Shown: positions 12,631-26,300 of the stretch, piece after piece | Position numbering within the stretch: position 1 is the first letter of the stretch | How the letters are laid out: each line of letters begins with the position of its first letter | Translations under genes and position numbers: made by a program | The notes under the pieces: model-generated | What the model saw: only the letters and a program-made list of their open reading frames with translations | Databases searched by the model: none | Told to the model about the DNA's origin: nothing | Assembly (NCBI GenBank): GCA_964023205.1 | Contig: OZ026837.1 | Location: 11,447,479-11,511,478 of the forward strand | DNA: 64,000 nucleotides | From: Lutraria lutraria | Lineage: Eukaryota > Mollusca > Bivalvia > Venerida > Mactridae | Reading direction: 5' to 3'

Positions 12631-13768
12631 CAATAAATAAAATGTAAGTTAAACATAATAAATACATAATAGCTGGATCTATCACCAATTTATCGCTAAA
12701 AATTGGGAGAGAAAAAACACAAATTGGTAAGGCACGCACGCAAACGATTTTCATAACATCAGTTGTGTCAAGTTTGTGCAAGAAATGGCCTAAGTCCAAT
12801 GATGAGTTAGACCAATCTTGCATTTACAAAATACCATTTTTAACTCTGAAACAGGAGAATACATGGCTAGAGGGGAGTTAATCAGGTGGGAAATGGTCTG
12901 TTTTATGCAAAAAGGTCCTAAATTTTGACCAAAAAGTGAAGTCAGGTATGGTTTTGCATGTACATCTTTTTTTTGGAAATAAACGAAACTGTAAACTAAA
13001 CTAGCTCAGAATGGATTTCGACGAAAATATATGAAAATCATTCTTATAGACAAAGGCGGACAGGTGTTCATTACCATTCTTAAGTCGCTCAAACGATTTT
13101 TACTTCAATGCGACAGTCCTCCCAGCGCTTTAATTATTGTACAAGAAATCATGTAAATCATTCAAGGACAAATAAAGCCTGTAAATCGTGCCTCTCGAAA
13201 AGCACGCGCAAAAAGTTGCGCAATAAAAATCGGTCAACTGTTAATGTCATGTATCTAATAAAATGCTTGACAAATTAGTGGTATAGATACACAAGAATAC
13301 GTGTAGGTTATTCCAGCATGTTTCACCCAAATAAAGACCTTAACTAAACACGTTTTCCATCCGGCCTAGTGTAGTAAATATGTACCTTTGTAAATAATTA
13401 TTTGTATCTATCCCAACGATTTTACTTTGTTTAACTTGTTTATTTTACAAGATGCAGTATCGCAAGCTCCTACAGCTATGTATTACCTTTTCTACTTATA
13501 GTTACGTGACACCTCTTCCATCGGGGTTGAAAATAGTATCACTTGTCGTATCCATCGCAGAATTTGCAGTTTATACACTGACGTCAAAAAGAATCGCTAC
13601 ACCTGTATTTATGTATGCATATTTACAACGGTATGGTAGTAACAGTTACAACTCATGTCAAATACCAATATAAAGAGATTTGCAAACACGTATACAAAAT
13701 TTCATTTGTTTTTATCGCCATTGTGATGTTCAGAATGGTGATACAAAAACATTGCCCTGTCCAAAATG
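12631..13768. other. Intergenic, no gene seen
   Basis: No supported gene. The frames at 12581-12823 (-) and 13452-13673 (+) lack domains and paralogs. The far end of the Tc1-like element presumably lies here, but I could not identify its terminal repeat. Confidence 0.45.
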
Positions 13769-14383
13769 TCAGTATCGAGTATGGCCTCCGTGTCCTGCGA
13801 CGACTGCTTGTAATCTTTGTCTTATTGACCCACACAAGTTACGTAACATGTACCGTGGAATACGTGCCCGCTCTTGGTGTAAAGCTTGTGTTAATTGCTG
13901 AACGTTTTGTGGCTGGGGGTGACGCTGACGTAAACGGCATCCAAGAACGTCCCACATGTGTTCGATGGGATTGCAGTCCGGGGAATTGGCTGGCTATTGC
14001 AAAACATCAATATTGTTGCCATTTAGAAAGTTTCTTGTTACATGGGCTACGTGAGGACGTGCATTATCGTGTTGGAATGTCATTCCGGGATGTTGACGGA
14101 ACATTGGAAGAACTACGGGTCGTAAAACCTGGTTTATGTAGCGATGTGCTGTCATATTTCCATTAATCACAACAAAATCTGTCTTAAAAGTATGGCTCAT
14201 GGCTGCCCACACCATAACGTCTCCTCCACCGTAGCGGTTATAAATATACTCCAAGATGCAATTACGTGCGAAACTTTCATGACGTCGCCTATACACGCGA
14301 AATCGTCCGTCAGCATTCGAAAGTCATCCACTTTCTAGCATCCCTAAAGCCCGTGCTCGATTTTCATTATTTAATCGCGGCAT
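13769..14383 (-). pseudogene. Tc1-like transposase, internally deleted
   Basis: Reading leftwards from the ATG at 14383 gives an N-terminus typical of Tc1 transposases (MPRLNNENRARALGMLESG). It then jumps straight into the catalytic half (LSNADGRFRVYRRR), so roughly 130-140 residues of the DNA-binding region are missing compared with a usual length near 340. The rest is collinear with DDE_3/Tc1 proteins: GGGDVMVWAAM, then FQHDNARPHVA with a catalytic Asp, then PDCNPIEHMWDVLG with the final Glu, and a C-terminus ending GHGGHTRY. The frame is continuous over 615 bp but holds two nonsense codons: TGA at the deletion junction near 14324, and TAG between DVLQ and PANSPD near 13991. A dead, non-autonomous copy. 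The 183-codon + strand frame across it is antisense. Confidence 0.9.
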
Positions 14384-15284
14384 TTTAATTCCTTTTAATT
14401 TACAAATTTCCTTTTGAACTTCAACTTGTAAATCAACTGTAGCATATAGATTACAATAAAACTGACTTGTTTAGGGTCTATATATATTTGACCATTTACT
14501 ATGTTTACATCCAAGAAACATGTTTTCATAGTTTTTAACTAGTCATTGTATACACGAAAATGGACTTAGATAGCTTGTGAAGCATGTCAGTAAACTCTAT
14601 CACAACGTTTTCAAATGTTGTGTTTTAGTATGCATGAAAAAATGTTATGAAATAGCTGTGAAATCTTACCATGTATACAAATAAGCTCAACGTCCTATGC
14701 CAGCTCCAGAAAAGAAATATTGACCGTTGCGCACGTTTTCTAGGTGCCACCGCACTATGACTACAATTGCCGGGGTTTCCGGTACAATATTGCGCCGCGT
14801 TGTTACTGTGAGAACCAGCGGGGTAGATAAAAAACTGACCGCGCCGAGGGGAGTCACTCTTGGCGTTTGTTGCGGATAACATGGCGTATGTCACACCTTC
14901 TCTTTTTTCAGATTATCCGACCCATTTTGGAGTAATTTACAAAAGTCAATATTTGGAGAAAATACGACTGAGTTATTAAAGTTTGGGTAATATTACATAT
15001 GAAAAGGGCAAAATTGCCGGGAAAAAAAACAATTCCTGACTTCGAGCACCTATGGTATCGTCGTAGTATTAAAAACATGTTAGATACAAACTACGTATGG
15101 TTCTTATATAATTAGTGATACCCTGTGCTTTTAAGACAACAGAGGTATTCAGTGAGATAAAATATCAACATGATGGTTTAAGGTGAATGAAATGTAAACA
15201 AACATAAGTCATGTACGTTCAGACTTATCAGTTTACCATAGGTCATATATGCAGTGATAGGATTACACCGTATAACAAAGAGAC
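14384..15284. other. Intergenic, upstream of lectin gene 1
   Basis: Contains the 5' flank of the Tc1 relic and the presumed promoter of the first lectin gene. An 89-codon minus frame at 14625-14894 has no recognisable domain. No TATA box or other regulatory site can be assigned with confidence. Confidence 0.4.
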
Positions 15285-17742
15285 ATGGATTCTTTAGTTG
15301 GACTTTTGTTCCTTTTACTTGCAATAAACTTCTCAGGTTTGCAGTTAATTATTTATGGTAGATAACAAAATGCTTGCAAGTAAATATGTTTACATCAACA
15401 CTTATGCAGCTGTTATGATGTTGTGAAAATATAAACTTCATGTTTCAGATATTTAAGTAAATGCTTTTTGTGTTCCATTGTCTGTGTCCATAGAGTTTCT
15501 GTAAGCTACTGGATTCGTTATTGTGGTGTACTTCCATCGAACATTTAATGGCATAGGGCGTTTCAAACACGCATTGGTGAAATAAATTGTTAGACATTGT
15601 ACGCATTTAGTCGCTAACAATGGTAATATCTATATCGTTCCAGTTCCGAATGAAACTTGTAATTATCATTTGAATAAATTGATTGTGTATGCCCATTAAA
15701 ATTAAACTGAAAAAATACAGAGATCGCTTTGAATCAAAGTAGTTGAAGCCAACAATGTCCGAGTTCGGAAATAGGCTCCCAACTATTTCTACTTAACTAA
15801 AATAATTCCATTGCCTAATAGGTTAGATCAAAAATCAGAAGTAATTATCCATGCTAATAATCGGCATAATCCATTAATACTGACGACAATTATCATCTAC
15901 TGCCCTGTGAACCTCGAAAGACTTGTCATGTTTTTAAATCTTTTATTATCACAGACGCTGCGTGTCCAGATGGTTGGATAAGACATGGACAAATGTGCTA
16001 TCATTACAGTCATGATGTAGAAGATTGGACTGGCGCGAAGGTATTTGTTTTCTTTTTTAATTTTACGATTGTTCTTGATACCACATGATACAGATAAGAT
16101 GTAAATACAGAACGATGTAACAATGGTTGTTACAAATTATTCATTAATCATTAATTTTATAAAAGAAACAATAGTATGTCAATGCATAATAATTTTTTTT
16201 TTTGTAAATATGTGGCGGTAATCTTCGATTTGTTTATGTGTTACAACGAAGAAACTTCTTATAACACTAAGGTTGCTCACAGTCAGAACAATTTCGTAAG
16301 CACGCATATCCAGACATATAATTGGAATTGGATAAAGCCCGTTTACTTAGTTTATAAGCTAGATCACGTGTTCGAAGCCGTTGAGCCCTTGGTGTATTTC
16401 ATAAAAAAACATTGAAAAAGTCTATTGATTTTTGTAAGACATCATTTTCTACAAAGTCTTGACTTTTGTTTATTTATCAATTAAAGGTTATGTGCGATGC
16501 CATGAAAAGTCAACTAGTTGAAATAGAAACTGCCGACGAAAACCATGTTATTGGCAAACAAGCCGGACTGAACAACAGTGAGTATTTCTGTATAAGTATA
16601 GAATACATCCAGTCCACATATTTAATAAATCGATCCACATAGCTGACAATAAGTTGTTCTGAGATATTTCAACGATAAGTATAAAATAAGAAAGTAGATT
16701 TAATGTCACAGCTCTAGAGAATATAAGAGACATGTTTTAGTTCGTACTTATTGTCTGAGGTTTAACCTAAATCTAGTTATTTTACTTCTTTTTTATGGGA
16801 TGGCGTTCAAAGACGTTTAAGAATATTTTTTTTCGTATAAAACCCTAATAGAGCTGAAGAGGTGGGATTATTTCATTTTTGTAATCGTTTTTACTTTTTC
16901 CCTGGTTGTGCATTACCGATGGGGACTGATTATACGCCATCAACTTAAGATTATTTATCAGTCCTAATATGACGTCATAACTAGAAACATGACATCACTT
17001 ACTTCATTTCATTTGATTTTCTTGTTTTATCATAACGTATTGAGAGAAATTGAACAATCAACTTGTTTCTTAATCGTGCTATTTGTTTTTATTTCCATTT
17101 AGGGTAAATGTGAATCTGTACCACTGAAACTAGACTTAAACCACAGTAGCACCCAGGCCGGTATCCTTCGGGGTCATTGTTTTTGCGTCCTTCATGTTTG
17201 TCATTGTTATTTGTTGTCCTTTGTTTTTGTGTGTTCTTTTGTTCGGACGTTATCTTTAAGCAATTTATTTAAGAATATTACTGGACTGCACTAACTGATG
17301 TAATCGAAGAAGATACATGGGTTTGGATGAACAGTCTGAAACATGCTGCATTTCTTAACATGAAATCCGGAGAACCCAATGGTGGAGAAGGTGAAAATTG
17401 TATAATCATGAAGACTGATGGACTCTGGTATGATTATTCGTGCAACGATCAGCACTATTACATATGTGAAAAAGCGGATGAGTAAGTACTGACTTATTAT
17501 ATCTTTTTTAAGATATACTACTTCAAGTTTGCACTAAGGTTGATCTCACAGAAGCAATGAAGCAAGTATATGTTGTACGTGCTAAACGTATTGTACGAAA
17601 GGAAAACAATAAAATAAATGGGAAGATATCACCCGATTCATTTTAAAGTCACGTGTTTATATCATGTGTTCAAATAGCAATGACAATAAATGATCAAATA
17701 ATTTGTTATATTTTCAGAGTTGAAATTATCGGCAAGCGCTAA
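15285..17742 (+). CDS. Secreted C-type lectin 1 (EPN type), 5 exons
   Basis: Exons are 15285-15336, 15955-16040, 16487-16577, 17274-17481 and 17718-17742. All introns are GT..AG and the sum is 462 bp, giving 153 residues plus stop. Residues 1-17 form a signal peptide (MDSLVGLLFLLLAINFS). The rest is one C-type lectin domain beginning CPDGW, with six cysteines (21, 32, 49, 119, 133, 141), the WIRHGQMCYHYS strand and the WVWMNSL core. The calcium/sugar site has EPN at 110-112, the signature for mannose-type specificity in this family. The partner WND motif is WYD at 128-130, so binding may be altered. The tail ends EIIGKR. It is paralogous to the genes at 23330 and 31242, with identical internal exon lengths. 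Likely a soluble recognition lectin in haemolymph or mucus; the role is inferred. Confidence 0.92.
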
Positions 17743-17771
17743 CAGACGTGTTGTGGTTTAAATGGTGCGTT

Positions 17772-17777
17772 AATAAA
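17772..17777 (+). terminator. Polyadenylation signal AATAAA of lectin 1
   Basis: AATAAA lies 30 bp after the stop codon of lectin gene 1, a plausible spacing for a very short 3' UTR. Confidence 0.55.
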
Positions 17778-18076
17778 ATCCATTGTTCATATTAAAGATG
17801 AAATTACAGTTTGTTTATACAATTGATAACACAACATTTGGTAAAAACTGCGAATAAAAAGGTAATAGAAGTCAATAGATTTGTCGTGATATGCAGTTTG
17901 AGACTACAGAGATAAAAAAAATGAAGAATGAGGAGTGTCAGGAAATGACATACAATCAAACCTCTGAACAAAGGCCACCTTATAGAGAGACAAAACATGT
18001 CCTTTAATCACAGGATAGCCTTTATTCGGAGGTTGACGTTAACACAGATTTGACTGCACATTTACTTCTGGCTTCA

Positions 18077-18420
18077 TTAAAGTCACATAAGCTTATACAT
18101 TTATCAGTCGTGATAGTTTCTGTTTGTCCTATAACCGAGGAATCCGGTGTGATTTCCTCCCGTGCATATCTTATAGCAAGAAAAAATGTTTCCGAAACCA
18201 CTTTCGTATTTTTTTCAATATTATTAAAAAAATACTATTTATAGAACAGCTGTGCTTTCCCGCTGTCATATTATGCTCACGGCATGAAGTTTACAGAAGC
18301 AAAATTCACAGCGAAATGAGTGTTTTTAGAAAGAAAGGACTATATTTTGGAATAATATATTAAGCAGTTGCTTGGTTTTTTGTATATATAATCTATAGCA
18401 AAAAGCTAATGGGGCTTTAA
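18077..18420 (+). mobile_element. TTAA-flanked MITE, family 1, copy 1
   Basis: Begins TTAAAGTCACAT and ends ATGGGGCTTTAA, inverted versions of each other with TTAA at both ends. An opposite-oriented copy sits at 22072-22380. They share AATACTATTTATAGAACAGC, CCCGCTGTCAT and TTCACAGCGAAATGAGTG, plus the terminal words. There is no coding capacity; the two short frames at 18050-18363 fall within it. The TTAA ends fit a piggyBac-like mobilising enzyme, which is inference. Confidence 0.8.
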
Positions 18421-21400
18421 GTATGACTAAATATACGAATTATAAGAAATAGTATCCATTTTTCAATTACTGCCCTCATGGTATGATCGCAATTCGGACT
18501 TTAAATCGCGAACTGTGGAAATTCGCATGTACTGCTTATTCTGAGATGGATAATCATATTGTCTTTTGTTATTGTGAGATTAGATAAGAGATTGGGTAGT
18601 TTCGTGACAAATTTCGTAACATTTCTGGTCAATGACATTGCTGTGACTTACATAAAACACAAAACTCATCATTCGACGTTGGTGTAATCCAGCAATTTGT
18701 TTCCACAGAGTTTTGTCGCCATAAACCATGAAATGTAAATTTGGACAGCATCCTTTAAGAGTCGACTAAACTAAAAAGGCGCGTGAAACAAAGATTACAT
18801 CATATACAACAGATACAGTATAGTAAATCACACCAATATTTATTATTCTAGTGGACATATTTGAACGAATATAGTTAACGAAAGGATTTCTATAACAAAT
18901 CAAAGCATTGAAGGTTCTGCTGTTAGTTGGAACTACAAAGCAGTCAAAAGTTGAATTTCTTTATAGGGTGAAGTTCTGAGCTGAGTTTTGAAAACTGAAC
19001 AACAGTTCAGATTTCCATAGCCTTCACTCGGCGCGCATGAATTTTGATGCAGACCAAAGTACTTTGCTTTTCTACATCCATCATGCAATTTTTAAAAAAT
19101 CCAGGTGATTTCAGTACTTTGATTTATGTTTCCCTTCTGATAACCAAAAGGAGTTCAGCAATTAGCCTATACAGTCCGTGAATTATGACAGCATCATTCC
19201 TTGAAATGTGCGTACTGATTGTAAACATTGTATTCTGAGGCAGAGGATTGTGTAGAATGTTTTACGACTGTTTTTGATTTGCTAGTTAAGATTTTACGTA
19301 GCCATCTTATTTTGCTCTGAATGGACGTACTATTTTAATTTGCATTTGTGCCACTGAATTGATTTTTTATTGGAACTATTTTCGTAGGAGGAAGGCTATT
19401 TGAAGCCCTTCGGTATGTAGGAAAAATTACCCGACCAACTGTTGAAAATGGTTTTAACCTTGTGTTCGTACCGAACAACAAACATACGCACAAGATCCCA
19501 CCTTCACAAACGATTGTTGAATTTGTAATAAATGCATTGCATACAGAATCACTGATAGAAATGAGAAAAATGATGATTATTGTTTTCTTAACACTTGCTC
19601 TACAATGACATCTCACCGCTAAACATATCGTTAGGAATTCAACAACCGCGGTACCATAAACCAACTACAAAATAATTATGATGTAACTTTTATGAAAGAT
19701 AAACATACACAATGTTATGTCCATGAACATCATTATAATGCTGGATCATTAACATCACCAATAAATGTTCGTCTTTGAAAACACTGTGTAAGAATAATCA
19801 CAATTAACCGAATTGCCCGAGCACCTCAAAAGATATACTATATACTATATTGTATAAAAGTTGAAACCATTCTTAAGTAGTCGAAAATTTTATCACACAA
19901 CACATGCAGAGATGGATATGATACCGTATACATTTTGCATGAAAAACGTCTTCAAGTATTTCCTTTTGAATGATGTTTCTGTTGTTTAACGGCCCATGTG
20001 ACAGCCATGGTCATTTCAGGGCAGAGACTAAACATTTCAGGAGACAAGAAGATACAGAAGAACTGGCCATTTGTATACCTACTCTTATTTCTATGACTAT
20101 TGTAGTGAAATAAGTAAACATACATGTATATTATATAGTAAAGGTTATTACTGTTGTCTTGAGAAGTGCACCATGCCCAGTTTTTACTGTACTCTATTTT
20201 CACACAGAAACACATGAGCATACGCAGACGGGTGTCGACTTACATTTTGTCATAGTTTTACTTGCTAAGCAGGTTTTTATTAAATGCCAGACTGTCTGCT
20301 ATCATGTTTGTCACATTATTACTTGTGATATTGTCTGTGGTCTACAAAGCTTACATAAAACATGAACATGAACCATAGGATTGTCCTGAATGGTGTTCAC
20401 CTATTGCAGTAGTGTGGAGATGTTTCCTTGTTGTCAAGTAAGTACATCTTTGTGTGTAGTTTCCTAGTTTTCTTATTGAAATTATGTTGTTTATGAAGTC
20501 ATCATTAAGGATATTACAAGAACTTCAGCGGACCATGATGCGTAATACCTCCAACCACGTACATTGGTGCCCTGAAATAAAATGTTTAAAACTTGTACAA
20601 AAAAATATTTTGTATAAATGTGAACAAAATATATATTTATGCAGTAAAAAGGAGCCGGCGTTTCTTGTAAGATGTGACTAGTTAATTCCGAGACACAATG
20701 CCCTACAATCCATGACATTGCGGTATTTAGTAAGACGAACAACGTGTATTTAGAAATCCCCCCTCGGCGATTAATATCAATTTCACTCGTTACGTTGTAT
20801 GGTGTGTAATATTTGTCTTTGCGGAACGCGTTTAATACAGTGACTTTTGGTTGAAATCTTTTGGGTTTCTAAAGGGCATAAATAAATAATGTTGTGTATT
20901 GGTCTGTCTATCCGACGATATTAAGCAGATACAAGCTAAATTTCAAATAAGAATTTTTTCAATTTCATTTTTGCAGTAGCAATTATTTAGTTATGCTGGA
21001 AAAAGAAAAGACATGCTATATATATCTACATTATTTACTGAAAATAAACATATATACGGTCTTAGGACTGAAACTCTTTTGTGCAACATACTATACTTAT
21101 CGCCGCAGCATGAAAAAATACAGAATGACGCTAACTTTTGTATGACAACAACATCTTAAAAATGCAAAAACAATATTTCTAAATGTATTACCCACACTAA
21201 CGATCGCAACCTAAAATCTCCATCATGTACAGTCAATCCAGTGAATAACGGCCACCCATGGGAAGGAAAATGTGGTCTTTATTGACAGATGACATTTATT
21301 GGGAGGTCATTTTGTTCTAATTATTCAATTATGTTTTTAGATGAATGAGCTTTATTCACAGGGCGACATTTATTACACAAGTTTGGCTGTATATTAATCT

Positions 21401-22071
21401 CGATCTGACATTCACCAGTTAACGTATAGCTAATGGATGATTTGTGTTCATAATGTCTGCTTTAAGAGGTTTCTAGCAAAGTAAACACACGGAAGCATTA
21501 ATTTTACAGTAAATAGTATTTGTATCATAACAATACAGGTTAACGAACGTCCCCATTTTACATCAAATCACAGGAGAGAATGTAAATCTAATTCATAATA
21601 TCTTCATTAATAGATAAATATATAATTAGAATGAATGGTTTGTTAGCATGACTAACTGCTTACGAAGTGTCGTATCCGTGTCTTGCCGAGGAATATAGCT
21701 GCAGGAACGGTGGAGAAAATCTAGAATAGTGTTGCTGTAGTGCATATATACGAGTACAAAGTGGTTGTATGAATTTGCAAAGGAGTTCGCGATTCATTTT
21801 TTTAGAATTGCCAACCGCGTTAAAAGTTCCTACTACTGATTCAAGCACATTTGTTTAAGCGCAAGCTGGTTTGTTCTAGCGCAATTTTATCCAACTGTCA
21901 AAATTTAGTTTTTAAAGAATTTGTTTCGTTCAACAGTCGAAAGTTTCCGTTTTCTTATTGCAATGGAATGTTCTGTTGTATAATAAGTCAAATGCACATA
22001 CATTAGGCAATCGGTATGGCTAAGCTAGTTAATTACATGCGTTAACCGGGAAACTATGGAGCTTAGACAGT
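18421..22071. other. Intergenic between lectins 1 and 2, no gene seen
   Basis: About 3.6 kb of AT-rich sequence. Open frames such as 19335-19664 (-, 109 codons), 19952-20221 (-), 20159-20365 (+) and 20491-20742 (-) show no domain, splice pattern or second copy. No RNA gene or clear repeat was recognised. Confidence 0.5.
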
Positions 22072-22380
22072 TTAAAGTCCCATGAGCTTTTTGTTATAAA
22101 AATATATGCATAAAACAAAGATTTGCTAATATTATCCCAAGATAATTATTACCGACGAAACAAGCCATTTTTCTTCTAAAACACTCATTTCGCTGTGAAT
22201 TTTGCTTTTGTAAACTTGAAATATATAGAGGGCGTGACGTCACTTAATGCCGTGTGCATACTATGACTGCGGGAAAACACAGCTGTTCTATAAATAGTAT
22301 TTTTTTCAATGATATTCATCTGTTATAGAACAAACAGAAACTATTAGGACCGATAAATGTATATGTTTATGGGACTTTAA
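22072..22380 (-). mobile_element. TTAA-flanked MITE, family 1, copy 2
   Basis: Starts TTAAAGTCCCATGAGC and ends TATGGGACTTTAA, so the terminal inverted repeat is TTAAAGTCCCAT. It is inverted relative to the copy at 18077-18420. Compared with that copy it carries an extra stretch with CGTGACGTCAC near 22233 and lacks about 50-70 bp elsewhere. Non-coding. Confidence 0.82.
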
Positions 22381-23329
22381 TAAAGCCGTACTATACCTTG
22401 GGTTTTTGTTTATGGGCATACAATACACATCTGAACCCAAGATATGCATACAAATCTAACTAGCACTGTTGCTTAAATGTATAATTGCTTCCTATTACTA
22501 AGTTCGTTTGTTGAACCAAAGAGATTATGTCAAGACATATCAATTAATAAACTAATTCCCTTTGTAGTTGTAGTTTACAATTTTTGTAATTACCGGATTG
22601 TGCCAATATAAGGAGCATTAATATGTCTGTAGTGTTTTGATAAACACCATAAATGTTGTCGCTATTGAAAAGATAGGTTATAGAATTAGTCTTATGTTTT
22701 TGAAAGGAGTAATAATAACAAACAATTGATGTGTTTTTCGGCTTAAAGACATTTAACCAGGAATGCGAGGTATGTGACTTATAGACCAGCAAGACCCCTG
22801 GTTCCACAGTAGGGGGTAATAAAACAGACAGGGTCATTGATAGACTAGGTTCTGTTTATATAATCTATGCTTATAAAAACAATAAGAATTTAGTCATATA
22901 CTTATTACCACCATAAATCAATAAAAGCAATGGCCCTACTTTTTTACTAGGTGTCAAGGCTACAGATTATGGCCAGACAGGATTAATCTGATTAAAGGCA
23001 ATAAAATAATTAAGAAATTAGACCTCATGTGGATTTATTTTTTGGTGGGGGTCACTTATATAGTAGCTGTTCAATGTCTTCAAAAGAGTTTTTTGTGTCA
23101 AAGGATGAAATTCGCCTTCTATAAATCATGTCGTTATTGTCGATTTACTATTGTAATCAAGGATTGAAATTCCATGGTTTTATAATTTTCAGTAGAAAAC
23201 TCATTAACAAATGTACAATTATCACCAGTGAAGTATTATCAGTACATAAATTTTATAGGTCGTCAAAACATTTTCAGTTCAGATAAGAGAGTCTACCGAA
23301 GTCTTACACGTTTTATAACAGACCGCAAC
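22381..23329. other. Intergenic upstream of lectin 2
   Basis: AT-rich sequence without a recognisable gene. A 97-codon minus frame at 22544-22837 has no support. The promoter of lectin 2 must lie towards the right end but no core element can be assigned. Confidence 0.45.
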
Positions 23330-26300
23330 ATGGATACTACAATAGGACTGTTTTTTCTTTCACTAATACTGGCTGGATTTTCCGGTATGCACGCGATTAT
23401 TCAGATTTATAACATTTATGTTTCACGCTATTCACTGATACTTCAGTTTTGTTCGCAAGTCATTTGTACGACTAGTTTAGACAGGGCTGGATTAACAATA
23501 ATATTTTTGGACATTACATTTTGATATTTCGTTTTTCCACATTGACATGTTTATGTAATCTTGAGATGTTCATGCACTTTCTGTGTCTCCGTAGTCGGAA
23601 TCCTAACAAATCTTAACTAATTTTGTTGACGAGTAAAAGTAGAAAATGTAAGCTTTACAAAGCCAATTGGTGTTCATTTGAACCAACGTAGAAGGATGGC
23701 TGATTGCTACAAATGTGTTCCACATAAAAGAGGTTATTCGCATAGTCAAAATACAGGCTGTAGTGTTGCTCTGTGTGGCATAAAGAATTGCTGACAAAAT
23801 TTTTGTTTAATCAAGCGATTTCTGTGCTAACCATCAAAGGGACCGCGACCTTGACCCAATACTTTGTGCGCTGGATTAGATACCCGGCGATTCGGGTTGA
23901 TTATCCTGTGGCGGCAGATCATACTTTTTCCTTCACATGTTGATGTTCCTTGTGAAATGGTAAGTTAGTACTGGTTAGAATATAATCCAGGAAAATAAAT
24001 TAATAGATGAATCGATCGTCGTATATAACTGAACAATGATTGAAAGACGGCATGAAACCCCAATAAACATTTGTCATCACAGATTGTTCCTGTCCAGATG
24101 GTTGGATTACACATCGACAAATGTGTTATCATTTCAGTCATGATCTAGAATATTGGACTGGTGCAAAGGTAGGTCTAACATAAAATTATTATAATTCTTA
24201 ACAAATACAAGCACATGAAAAGTGAATGAAATTGTTAATCATAATTATTTTATATTTATTAAGACAGAACTTCAAATATGCAAAAAAAATTATCTTCCAC
24301 CTACAATTGTATATTCAGCAAAATAAACAACACATTGAGTAACATTTGTGTATCTGAGTATGTTGAAGTTAACATTGCCAACTTTGGTCAAAAGCTGACA
24401 ATTTGACCACGAGCTAAGCTGCAATTTGATTCGATTACCATACATAGATTACGTACTAGCATTGACAGAAAAAAGCTGTCAACTCCCAGACAGGTAAACT
24501 TCTAGATATCCTGTTGATGAAGGAGAATCTGACCTGGAAATTTGATATGCATGTGACAAAAAACACATGCGACACCGTGATTTACAGGAATTAAAGCAAT
24601 TTAAAAATCTTTTTGATATACTGTATATTTTGTGTTAAAGAAAACTTTAATCCGAAGAACATTTCTCTCGCCAGTTTTAAACAATGTGTTTCATGGTTTT
24701 AAGGACATGTGTGAAGTCATTAAAGGTCAACTAGTTGAAATTGAAACACCAGAAGAAAACCATTTTCTTGGACAGCAAGCGAAAACATACGGCGGTGAGC
24801 AACCAATTAACAATACCCCCTCCAAAAATACACGGTCTTAGATTGAAGCTGACATTTGTACTGAGTTCTTTTTATTATACAATTCATTATTAATTGCTAT
24901 GCGCTACTAGTATTGATTCATCGGTACAAAAGATCGTTAAAGAAGGTGATTTGTAGTATCTCGTTAAAATGACATATATGATGTATGTAATAGTGTGGTT
25001 ATAGACTTTGACAAGTAATCAATCACTAGCCCCTAACCAAGTGAATTCGAATCCCATTCGGGACAAGACTAATTATATATGCGAGCAAGTGGTCAACGCA
25101 GCTTCCGGAAGATTATGGTCTACCCAGATGTACTTCTGTGGTCTTCCTGAACCGTTAAAGTCAAAGGGTTCCCAAATGACCATGGTGTTGGCACGACGTT
25201 ACGTCTGATCCAATGAAAAAATGATAGTGATGAGAATATGTTTACCAGAAAAATACTGAACAAGGAAGTCCAATTGGGTTCAAAAATGCAACAATGATTA
25301 CTTTAGTATAAGTGCCGCTCGTAAATGGCCGATCTTCTACAAAGTTGATATAGCTCAATCTCTCTACTTACTGTTCCCCATGTGGAGAATCCAGGAAAAC
25401 TGGTAAGGTGAATCGACCGCCGTAACATAACTGACAAATTATTGAAAAAACGGCGTTAAACCTAAAAAATAAATAACTGTTTGCTTCATATTATTTTTCA
25501 TTTTACCAAATCACTTTGTATCATTTAAGTAAGAGGTTAGGCATTCCTGTTTCCGTAGCATTATGCATTTACTATATTGCTCAACTTTTATAATGGGTCG
25601 CCTAGAGTTTGAAATACCTTACAAATATATGACACAATGTTAAATTACAATGTGTTTCTTAATATGTATAATGTGTACAATATTGTGTCATCATATGTTC
25701 CATTGATAGAGTATACCAAATAAATCAAGAGATATTCCCTGTTCAAAAAATATCCAGTATAGTCCATGAGTACAATTATACAAGTTGAGTTGTGTATTTG
25801 TACTTCAACGCTACAATGACCTCTGTCAGTGAAACATTGTCCCTATATTTACAATTACATACATCAGTGGAATATGTCTTTTAGATTATTACTGGATAGC
25901 CCTGACAGACATTATTGAAGAGGACACGTGGGTTTGGATGAACAGTCTGATACAAACGACATTCACCACGTGGCTACCAGGGGAGCCAGCGGGCGCTATA
26001 AATGAAAATTGTGTGATAATGTATCCTGGTGGAAATTGGAGCGATGCACCCTGCCTCCAGAAACACTATTATATATGTGAAAAAGCTGACGGGTAATAAA
26101 TGATACATTCATGAGTAATCTAATAAATTGTGATATCGCAAAAGTGTATCTAAATATTCTTATAGCATTCTGACAAAATCACACAAATGGATAACAATGT
26201 CGTTGATTGTTGAGAACTGTTACCTTACCATGTCTGCTTGAATCTCATATTTTTTTCAAAATGCAAAAGAATAGCTTTATACTTACTTAGTATTCACAAA

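Noticed and set aside
13615..14166. 183-codon + strand open frame
   Set aside because: It is exactly antisense to the Tc1-like transposase, whose conserved motifs are on the minus strand.
19335..19664. 109-codon minus frame
   Set aside because: No domain, no second copy, no splice context; length alone is not enough in this much sequence.
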